From Clostridium thermobutyricum (GTDB lineage: Bacteria > Bacillota > Clostridia > Ch29): DNA of 53,052 bases. The stretch covers positions 1-53,052 of the forward strand of contig JAENYX010000013.1 in the NCBI GenBank assembly GCA_016841565.1. The letters are read 5' to 3'. Within the stretch, counting starts at the first letter, position 1, and each line of letters starts with the position of its first letter. The position numbers and the translations under genes are program-made. The notes under the pieces were generated by a model that was not told where the DNA came from, searched no databases, and worked only from the letters and a program-made list of their open reading frames with translations. Shown here in pieces: positions 46,880 to 53,052 of this stretch.

Positions 46880-47014
46880 AGCGGACAGTTCAAATATATT
46901 ACCAACGCAGCCCATCCTGTTCATTTCAGGAGGGCTTCTCTGTGCATTAAACCTTTAAGTCGGAGGCAGATTAGAGTATAATAGGATAAAATATGAAGTC
47001 CGGGAGGTTATATA

Positions 47015-47548
47015 ATGATTGAGCTTCTTTTAAAGAGAAGGAGTATACGAAAATATAAAAAAACTCAGATTGAGGCCGACAAGATAGATAAACTGGTGAA
47101 ATCGGTTCTGCTTGCGCCTTCGGGGAGCAATCAAAAGCCCTGGGAATTTGTGTTTGTCACCGACAAGAGCCTTCTTGAAACCCTGGCAACCGTCAGAAAA
47201 GGCAGTTCGGCTTTTCTGAAGGAGGCCGCCCTCGGAATTGTATTATTGGGGGAAGCCGACAGAAGGGATACCTGGATAGAGGATACCACAATAGCCGGCA
47301 TACTGGCGCAGCTTGCCGCCCATTCCATGGGACTTGGTTCCTGTTGGGTACACATAAGGAACAGGATGTACGATGATTCAAAAACAGCCGAACAGTTTGT
47401 CAGAGAGACACTGGAGATACCGGAGAAAAGGAGCGTTGAGGCCATCATTGCGGTGGGCTATCCTGATGAGGAAAAGGCGCCCCGCAGTGAGGACCAGCTG
47501 GAGTACGGCAAGGTGTATATAAATAAGTATGGCTCACAATACCGTTAA
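47015..47548 (+). CDS. Nitroreductase family protein
   Basis: FMN-dependent oxidoreductase fold of 177 residues. RRSIRKYKKTQIEADKIDKLV, APSGSNQKPWEFVFV and GLGSCWVHIRNR are typical of the nitroreductase superfamily (FMN phosphate and isoalloxazine contacts). The substrate is unknown; members reduce quinones, flavins or nitro compounds. GGGAGG lies 7 nt before the ATG. It stands alone. Confidence 0.9.
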   Translation: MIELLLKRRSIRKYKKTQIEADKIDKLVKSVLLAPSGSNQKPWEFVFVTDKSLLETLATVRKGSSAFLKEAALGIVLLGEADRRDTWIEDTTIAGILAQLAAHSMGLGSCWVHIRNRMYDDSKTAEQFVRETLEIPEKRSVEAIIAVGYPDEEKAPRSEDQLEYGKVYINKYGSQYR

Positions 47549-47643
47549 AGGCATAACCATCCATATATACTTCTCCTCTTGATTCATTCGAAGGTTTGAT
47601 ATAGCATATTTATTGTAGAGAAAAAGGGGGGAAGGATGAAACA

Positions 47644-48054
47644 ATGGACAGAAATGCGAAAATTCAGGAAACAGAACAGTCCAGGATGGATGCCAGGAGA
47701 AAAAAGCAGAGAATTAAAAAAATATTCATCAATATAGTCGTGTTCATAGTAAGCGCGGGAGTGTGGTGTGCCGCCGCCTATTACGGGTATATCTACGCAA
47801 AGGACTATATCGATACCTCCATAAGAAACGTGCAGCAGGAAAACGCCATGAATATACAGCAGCTAACCGAAAGGATGGAAGCGCTGGGTCAGGAGATAGC
47901 CGGACTGAGGGAGAACATCCAAGAGGCCGATTCTACAATATCCAATTCCACTTCGGTACAAAGGCGTATAGACAATCAGCTGGAAGATTTGGAAGACCAG
48001 CTGGAGGAACTGGAAAGAGCTCTGGAAATTCTAAAGGAGGCTCCCAATGTATAG
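47644..48054 (+). CDS. Membrane-anchored coiled-coil protein, function unknown
   Basis: A 136-residue protein with a basic N-terminus (1-27), one membrane helix (about 28-50, INIVVFIVSAGVWCAAAYYGY) and an extracytoplasmic coiled coil (about 60-132, QLTERMEALGQEIAGLRENI and LEDQLEELERALEILKEA). I do not recognise a family. It overlaps the following phosphodiester glycosidase gene by 8 bp, and that gene's ribosome binding site AAAGGAGG is inside it, so the two products are likely to work together at the cell surface. Confidence 0.75.
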   Translation: MDRNAKIQETEQSRMDARRKKQRIKKIFINIVVFIVSAGVWCAAAYYGYIYAKDYIDTSIRNVQQENAMNIQQLTERMEALGQEIAGLRENIQEADSTISNSTSVQRRIDNQLEDLEDQLEELERALEILKEAPNV

Positions 48055-49093
48055 GATTAATGTTCTTATGCTATTCATTGCGGCTCCCTTTATTGCACTT
48101 TTTCTAGCTTGTTCGGATTTTGTGGAGGATAGCAAAATGCTGCAGTTTTCGGCAGCACCGCTGGAGGAAAGAGCAGTTATGCTGCAGGAGGAGGCCGGCC
48201 TGCTAAAGCAAAGTATAGTGGATTTGGGTATGCTGGCCCGGAGCCAGGAAGATACCTTCACCGAGCAGTACAGAAGCCTGTCGGCCTTATCCGACAAGAG
48301 CGTATCCCACAGAAAGCTGTCGGACGACATATACGAGCAAAAAATTCTCGATATGCTGGGGCCTACGGTGTCTGCCCATATTTCCGACAACAATGAAATA
48401 AAGATTTTCAAGCTGGCAGAGCTTGGGTACCGCGGGTTTATTGCCAAGGTAAAGCTGTTCAAGCCCAAGTCCTTCAAGGTGGTACTGGCCCAGGATACAC
48501 TGGGGAAACTGGAAACCACGTCCGAAGCAGCCAAAAGGACAGGAGCAATGCTGGCCATAAACGGGGGAGGCTTTTACACCGAGGTGCGTAATGGTGAGAC
48601 CTACGCCCAGATGATAGGCAATACAGTAATTGACGGTAAACTGGTGGAGCCCTTCAACGGATATCCCGGGGATTTATTCTTTGCCGGTATCAATAAAAAG
48701 GGGCAGGTAATAGGTGACGTCCCGCAGACCGAGAAGGAACTGACCAGACTGAAGCCCTACCAGGGGGTCAGCTTTATACCGGTGCTTTTAAAGGACGGCA
48801 AAAAGGTGGAAATACCCGACGAGTGGAAAACTACAAACCAGCCAAGGACAATTATAGGCAAGTATGCAAATGACGACCTTATAATGATAGTGATTGACGG
48901 ACGACAGGGCGATTGGAGCGTAGGCGTTACTCTGGAGCTGCTGCAGGACAAACTGCTCGAACTGGGTGTCAAGGAGGCTTATAACCTTGACGGAGGAGGG
49001 TCCAGCGCCATGTATTTTGACGGAATAATTTTAAACAAGCCATCGGATGGTAAAGAACGGCCTGTGGTTAATAATATAATTGTAATGCCATAG
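48047..49093 (+). CDS. Phosphodiester glycosidase (NAGPA/DUF2233) family exported protein
   Basis: A 348-residue protein with an N-terminal hydrophobic segment (FIAAPFIALFLAC) that may be a signal peptide or imperfect lipobox, a coiled region (about 30-100), and a C-terminal phosphodiester glycosidase domain (about 145-348) with AMLAINGGGFYTEV, PRTIIGKYANDDLIMIVIDG and the NLDGGGSSAMYF motif. Related enzymes remove GlcNAc from phosphodiester-linked sugars; bacterial members are proposed to act on wall or capsule polymers. Substrate unknown. Coupled to the preceding coiled-coil gene. Confidence 0.88.
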   Translation: MYRINVLMLFIAAPFIALFLACSDFVEDSKMLQFSAAPLEERAVMLQEEAGLLKQSIVDLGMLARSQEDTFTEQYRSLSALSDKSVSHRKLSDDIYEQKILDMLGPTVSAHISDNNEIKIFKLAELGYRGFIAKVKLFKPKSFKVVLAQDTLGKLETTSEAAKRTGAMLAINGGGFYTEVRNGETYAQMIGNTVIDGKLVEPFNGYPGDLFFAGINKKGQVIGDVPQTEKELTRLKPYQGVSFIPVLLKDGKKVEIPDEWKTTNQPRTIIGKYANDDLIMIVIDGRQGDWSVGVTLELLQDKLLELGVKEAYNLDGGGSSAMYFDGIILNKPSDGKERPVVNNIIVMP

Positions 49094-49097
49094 ATTC

Positions 49098-49111
49098 AGA
49101 TCACGGATCAC
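49098..49111. repeat. Minimal heptanucleotide repeat (AGATCAC GGATCAC)
   Basis: Two 7-bp units of the RRRTCAC type five bases after the stop codon of the preceding gene, the same placement as the long array after rpiB. Confidence 0.45.
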
Positions 49112-49160
49112 AGGGAAGTAATGTACCGGTCTTCTGTTATCTGGAAAAGGGAGTTTAACA

Positions 49161-49194
49161 AGGGTGTCAATGGGGACAGGTTCCTTGACACCCT
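49161..49194. repeat. Hairpin-family repeat, copy D
   Basis: AGGGTGTCAA / TTGACACCCT perfect 10-bp stem with the 14-nt loop TGGGGACAGGTTCC. It lies 27 bp before the zinc-ribbon gene. Confidence 0.7.
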
Positions 49195-49221
49195 GAAGTA
49201 TTGTTTTGGAAAGGAGAAAAA

Positions 49222-49413
49222 ATGGATAAGATTGATAAGTGCCCCCAGTGCGGATGCAGTGAAATAGGCAAGGGTAAGATGTCGGGTTACGCATCCCTGA
49301 CACCCAAGGGAAAGGTGTTTGCTTCATCGGCTATTGTGGCCGAGGTATGTACCGATTGTGGTTTTATACTGCGGTTAAAGGTAGAAAAGCCCCATATATT
49401 TAGGCAAAAATAG
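49222..49413 (+). CDS. Small zinc-ribbon protein
   Basis: A 63-residue protein with two zinc knuckles, CPQCGCSEIGKGKMSGYAS and VCTDCGFILRLKVEKP. Relatives in Firmicutes are sometimes labelled TFIIIB-like because of the zinc ribbon, but no transcription role is shown. GGAAAGGAG lies 5-7 nt before the ATG. A strong hairpin follows. Confidence 0.8.
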   Translation: MDKIDKCPQCGCSEIGKGKMSGYASLTPKGKVFASSAIVAEVCTDCGFILRLKVEKPHIFRQK

Positions 49414-49427
49414 TCCGCGACATGGTA

Positions 49428-49465
49428 TAGCTGCCCGGCAAGGGAAGCTCCCGGGCAGCTATTTC
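49428..49465 (+). terminator. Terminator-like hairpin after the zinc-ribbon gene
   Basis: TAGCTGCCCGG / CCGGGCAGCTA, an 11-bp perfect stem with a 12-nt loop, followed by only TTTCG. Termination is likely but may be incomplete. Confidence 0.65.
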
Positions 49466-49497
49466 GATACTTGTCCGGAATATGGAGTCCCAGGGAG

Positions 49498-50820
49498 GTG
49501 TTTTTAATAAAAGAAGATGTCTCGTATAAAATTGGTCTTTCCGGTGCTGTGGGAATAATCGTCGGAACGGTAATCGGTTCGGGAATATACATAATGATAG
49601 GCCCATTGGCGGTTGCTGCAGGCCCCGGTCTTTTTTTATGCTACCTGATAGCTCTTATTATTGCCGTCACTTCATCCATATGTTACGCTCAGGTGGCATC
49701 GGTTTTTCCGGCTACTGCCGCTACATACCGGTATGCGAAAATGTTCTATAACAACTTTACAGGCTTTCTGGTAGGTTGGTTCAGGCTGATAGGTTCTTTT
49801 TGCGGACTCGCCTTAATGAGCAATGGATTTGCCCATTATATATCTACGTATTGGACCATTGACAGCAGGCTGGCTGCCGCAGCCGTTCTGACGTTTTTTT
49901 TATTTGTTAACCTGCTTGGCATAAAGACAACCCAAAGGGTTGTTCAATTTTTGGTTGTGGCTGTTACTACGGGGCTTGTGATATTTTGCAGTGCGGGTAT
50001 TTTTAAAATTAAGCCGGACAATCTCATTCCCCTATGGGGACCTGGAATTGGCCCCGTTTTGAAAGGCGGCATGGCTGCGTTCTATGCCTACACCGGACTG
50101 TATATTGTTGCCGAAGTGGGAGATGAGGTGCAAAACCCTCAAAGGAACATTCCCAGGTCTATTTTTATTGCATCGGTAATAGTGGGCATGCTGTACCTGG
50201 TTACTACCTTGGTTTTTTCCGGTGGTATTGGGTGGGATAAAATCAGGGAATCGGCGCCCAATCTGGCCCAGGCTTCAATGATGCTGCTTAATCCCCAGGC
50301 TGCAGCGGTGGTACAGTTCAGCGCCATGGTAGCAATTATGACCCCCATGAATGCATCCTATATGGCCAGCAGCAGGTCTTTGTACAGTATGTCCATCGAC
50401 GGTATAATGCCTTCGGTATTCAGCCGGTTGAACAGATACAATGTTCCGGGATTTGCAACCATACTTATTTATATTTTTGCACTGCTTATAGTTGTGCTGG
50501 ACTTACCAATACTGTTTCTGGGCACCGTCAGCTCTATAGTTATCCTGAGCGGTATGACCCTTGTGGCCGGAGCCTGTCTTACCATAAAGAAAAGATATCG
50601 GGATGAATTCCAAAGCGCTCCCTTCAGGCTTTCGGATATGGGGCTCAGGGTGCTGCCGGTTTTTACAATCATATCGGCATTATTGCTTACTGTAGTTTCA
50701 CTGGTGGAGGATCCTCTGATACTATATTCCTTTGGCTTCTGGTTTCTGGCCGGATGCGGCTTTTACCACACAAGGACGGGCATCATGAGACGCCGGGGGC
50801 AGTTGAGACAAAAGGGCTAA
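49498..50820 (+). CDS. APC superfamily amino acid permease
   Basis: Membrane protein of about 440 residues with 12 helices. GLSGAVGIIVGTVIGSGIYIM (in part) is the APC helix 1 motif, and FYAYTGLYIVAEVGDEVQNP lies in the helix 6 region. Likely a proton-coupled importer or exchanger of amino acids; the substrate is unknown. The start is unclear: GTG at 49498 has GGAG 10 nt upstream, but the best Shine-Dalgarno (GGGAGG, 49493-49498) points at an ATA codon at 49507. TTG at 49471 would add nine non-homologous residues. Confidence 0.88.
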   Translation: MFLIKEDVSYKIGLSGAVGIIVGTVIGSGIYIMIGPLAVAAGPGLFLCYLIALIIAVTSSICYAQVASVFPATAATYRYAKMFYNNFTGFLVGWFRLIGSFCGLALMSNGFAHYISTYWTIDSRLAAAAVLTFFLFVNLLGIKTTQRVVQFLVVAVTTGLVIFCSAGIFKIKPDNLIPLWGPGIGPVLKGGMAAFYAYTGLYIVAEVGDEVQNPQRNIPRSIFIASVIVGMLYLVTTLVFSGGIGWDKIRESAPNLAQASMMLLNPQAAAVVQFSAMVAIMTPMNASYMASSRSLYSMSIDGIMPSVFSRLNRYNVPGFATILIYIFALLIVVLDLPILFLGTVSSIVILSGMTLVAGACLTIKKRYRDEFQSAPFRLSDMGLRVLPVFTIISALLLTVVSLVEDPLILYSFGFWFLAGCGFYHTRTGIMRRRGQLRQKG

Positions 50821-50885
50821 CCATCTCCCCCTGCGCCGAACATACTGAATAAGGCGCATCATTTATTTAAAGGAGACGGTTAAGG

Positions 50886-51017
50886 ATGGCAGACATGCAA
50901 CTGCCTGCTTGCGTTAGTACGCAGCGGATGATGGAGCCCAGGCTGGAGTCTGTGGTAACATATCACAGTTTTGCAATCCTGTTCCCTGAGCTATTGATAC
51001 TGTTGCAGGAAACATAG
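50886..51017 (+). CDS. Possible 43-residue small ORF
   Basis: ATG with AAAGGAG 10 nt upstream opens a 43-codon frame ending in TAG (MADMQLPACVSTQRMMEPR at the N-terminus, hydrophobic SFAILFPELLILLQ at the C-terminus). I recognise no family and it could be chance. The gap 50821-51156 otherwise shows no gene; a TATAAT at 51100-51105 might belong to the next gene. Confidence 0.3.
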   Translation: MADMQLPACVSTQRMMEPRLESVVTYHSFAILFPELLILLQET

Positions 51018-51156
51018 GCATTGGTGTAGAATTATTCTTAATTGAGAGTTATCCCATTCAGGGCATATACTGGTGAATATACCAATTTGCCCTGGACAAT
51101 ATAATAGTGGACAAACTTTTCAATACCAGCATACTAACCAAGAGGAGACTGGACTA

Positions 51157-52095
51157 ATGGAAAAATACCGAAAAAGCAGTGTTTGGCAGGGTTTCTGGCA
51201 GCTGGCCGATCCCAAGATATGGATAGCTTCCACCGTTCCCATGCTGGTGGCGGCTGCCCTTGCCTACAGCAATACCGGACGATTGGATATAGGCTGGTTT
51301 TTGTTGTCGGTTGCAGGGATTTATCTGATAGAGACGGGAAAAAACGCCATAAATGAGTATGTTGACTTTAAATCGGGAGCCGATATCAACATCGCGCCGG
51401 AAAACAGGACTCCCTTCAGCGGCGGCAAAAAGACAATTGTGGACGGTAAGCTTACTCCGGATCAGGTGAAGTATATAGCATACGGTACAATGCTGACGGC
51501 CTGTGCCATAGGTGTGTATATTGTGCTGTACCGTGAATTTAGCGTGCTGTGGATAGGCCTTGCCGGTGTTCTTATCTCCATATTCTACAGCATACCCCCG
51601 TTTAAGTTTGCCTATACCGGCCTTGGAGAGTTTGCGGTGGGCTTTACCTTTGGGCCATTGATAACTGCCGGAATGTACATTGTACTGACCGGCTCAATAG
51701 AGGCGGAAGTGGTTGTGGCTTCGCTGCCCATCGGATTTCTCATAGCAAACGTATTATGGATAAACCAGTACCCGGATTATGAAGCCGATAAAACGGCAAA
51801 CAAGAAAAATTGGGTGGTGCGTATGGGTAAAGAAAAGGGTACAAGAGTCTTTGCACTGTTGTTTATGCTGGCCTATGCGGTATTCCCGCTTATTGCGGTT
51901 ATCTACCGAAATCCGGTATGGCTTCTTGGGCTTTTAAGCATTCCCGTTGCGCTCCGGTCGGTAAAGACCGCCAGAAAGGAATTTGGATGTATTCCAAAGC
52001 TTATACCGGCAAACGCAGGTACAGTACAGGTCTATCAAATCACCGGCATAGTGATGGTAATTGCATCTTTATCAAACCGTTTTATCGGTATTTGA
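51157..52095 (+). CDS. UbiA family prenyltransferase
   Basis: Membrane prenyltransferase of 312 residues with about eight helices. The two aspartate-rich motifs are visible: NAINEYVDFKSGADIN (NxxxD type) and NQYPDYEADKTANKKNW. The family attaches isoprenoid chains to aromatic acceptors such as 1,4-dihydroxy-2-naphthoate (MenA); no quinone genes lie nearby, so the acceptor is not known. The ATG at 51157 follows AGAGGAG by 9 nt; the frame opens earlier without similarity. Confidence 0.9.
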   Translation: MEKYRKSSVWQGFWQLADPKIWIASTVPMLVAAALAYSNTGRLDIGWFLLSVAGIYLIETGKNAINEYVDFKSGADINIAPENRTPFSGGKKTIVDGKLTPDQVKYIAYGTMLTACAIGVYIVLYREFSVLWIGLAGVLISIFYSIPPFKFAYTGLGEFAVGFTFGPLITAGMYIVLTGSIEAEVVVASLPIGFLIANVLWINQYPDYEADKTANKKNWVVRMGKEKGTRVFALLFMLAYAVFPLIAVIYRNPVWLLGLLSIPVALRSVKTARKEFGCIPKLIPANAGTVQVYQITGIVMVIASLSNRFIGI

Positions 52096-52138
52096 GCGTA
52101 TATCTACGGCTTATATTTGCTAAGGAGGCTGACCATCC

Positions 52139-53020
52139 ATGGGAGAAAAACCGACAGACAGGGGAATGCTGGAAGAGATATTGAAATACCAGAAGGAAGA
52201 GCTTACAGAATACTATATCTACAAAAGGCTGGCAGGCAGTACAAAGGATTCCGGTAACAGGAGGGTATTAGATGAGATAGCCGGGGACGAGCTCAGGCAC
52301 TGCAGCTTTTGGGAAAAACAAACAGGCCGCTCGGTACTTCCGGATAAATGGAAGGTTTTCCGATACTACTGGATTTCCAAGCTGTTGGGACTGACATTTG
52401 GCGTGAAGCTTCTGGAAAAGGGTGAAGAGAAGACCCAGAAAGCCTATTTGGAGATTGCAGAAAGCATCCCCGAAGTACATAGCATTGCGGAAGATGAAGA
52501 AAGGCATGAGAAGCAGTTGATCGAGCTTATTGAGGAGGAAAGGCTTCAATACATAGGCTCGGTTGTATTGGGGCTTAACGATGCTTTGGTTGAACTTACA
52601 GGCACCCTTGCCGGACTGACCTTTGCCCTGCGTTATACAAGGATGATAGCTTTGGCGGGGCTTATTACGGGTATAGCGGCATCCCTTTCAATGGCTGCTT
52701 CCGAGTATCTTTCAACAAAAGCCGACAGCCATCACAGCCAGGCAATCAAATCAGCGGCATATACGGGAGTTGCCTACGTGTTGACGGTAGCATTCTTGAT
52801 TTTCCCGTATTTGGTTCTGGATAGCTATCTATTGAGTCTGGCTTTTACAATCATTATTGCCCTTGTGATAATTTTTGTGTTCAACTTTTACATATCGGTT
52901 GCCAAGGATCTGCCTTTTAAAAAGAGATTTGTAGAGATGGCGTCCATCAGTATGGGAGTTGCACTGTTATCCTTCATAATAGGTTATCTTGTCAGGCTAT
53001 TCCTGGGTATAGACATATAG
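52139..53020 (+). CDS. Ferritin-like (rubrerythrin-type) domain fused to VIT1/CCC1 transporter domain
   Basis: A 293-residue two-domain protein. Residues 1-135 are a ferritin-like four-helix bundle with carboxylate/histidine pairs (EELTEYYIYKRLAG, DELRHCSFWEKQTG, EDEERHEKQLIELI). Residues 135-293 are a VIT1/CCC1 membrane domain (LGLNDALVELTGTLAGLTFAL, SMAASEYLSTKADS) with about five helices. I infer metal sensing or binding coupled to export of Fe2+ or Mn2+. TAAGGAGG lies 10 nt before the ATG. It is 43 bp after the UbiA gene. Confidence 0.92.
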   Translation: MGEKPTDRGMLEEILKYQKEELTEYYIYKRLAGSTKDSGNRRVLDEIAGDELRHCSFWEKQTGRSVLPDKWKVFRYYWISKLLGLTFGVKLLEKGEEKTQKAYLEIAESIPEVHSIAEDEERHEKQLIELIEEERLQYIGSVVLGLNDALVELTGTLAGLTFALRYTRMIALAGLITGIAASLSMAASEYLSTKADSHHSQAIKSAAYTGVAYVLTVAFLIFPYLVLDSYLLSLAFTIIIALVIIFVFNFYISVAKDLPFKKRFVEMASISMGVALLSFIIGYLVRLFLGIDI

Positions 53021-53052
53021 AAGCAGGACAGAAGACTGTATCAGTAATAAGG

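Overview
The window looks like a chromosomal segment of an anaerobic, low-to-mid GC Firmicute of the class Clostridia. The evidence is Gram-positive style ribosome binding sites (GGAGG), frequent TTG starts, an FMN riboswitch with ribU, a fermentative gene set (citrate lyase, 2-amino-4-oxopentanoate thiolase), S-layer (SLH) proteins and a sodium-type V-ATPase. No rRNA, tRNA, CRISPR array or transposase gene was seen. I cannot name the genus.

Left part (1-17.3 kb): the tail of one protein and a complete SLH protein that look like tandem paralogues, then housekeeping genes in the order known from Bacillus and many Clostridia: transaldolase/F6P aldolase, glpX, rho, (an aminotransferase on the opposite strand), rpmE, a DUF1385 membrane protein, prmC, prfA, a ZIP transporter, the Sua5-type tRNA threonylcarbamoylation gene, an arginine-phosphatase-like gene, rpiB, upp, tagO and wecB.

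17.7-28.6 kb: a nine-gene V-type ATPase operon in the Enterococcus hirae ntp order (F-I-K-E-C-G-A-B-D), followed by ywmB and murA. In Bacillus-like synteny this place, between upp and ywmB-murA, holds the F-type ATP synthase. The K subunit keeps every known sodium ligand, so the enzyme is predicted to pump or use Na+. After murA comes riboflavin transporter ribU on the minus strand behind an FMN riboswitch.

29.7-36.6 kb: a compact amino-acid fermentation unit. A NhaC-type carrier (+) converges on ortA-ortB (-). Upstream of ortAB lie a sigma54-dependent response regulator and a sensor kinase with an extracellular solute-binding domain. Near-consensus -24/-12 promoters sit in front of both nhaC and ortA, which makes them a probable shared regulon. 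The usual partners of ortAB in ornithine oxidation (ord, oraS, oraE) are absent here.

36.8-46.8 kb: a complete citrate fermentation island: CitA/CitB-type two-component system, a malic-enzyme-family protein (probably the oxaloacetate decarboxylase), a 2HCT citrate carrier, citC, citD, citE, citF and a fused citX-citG. 47-53 kb holds a nitroreductase, a coiled-coil membrane protein coupled to a phosphodiester-glycosidase-like protein, a zinc ribbon, an APC permease, a UbiA prenyltransferase and a ferritin-like/VIT fusion.

The most striking non-coding signals are two 130-bp sequences, identical in opposite orientation, each inserted with a target duplication inside the loop of a bidirectional terminator between convergent genes; a family of hairpins with a similar loop but different, base-paired stems; and scattered heptanucleotide tandem repeats, several of them starting at stop codons.
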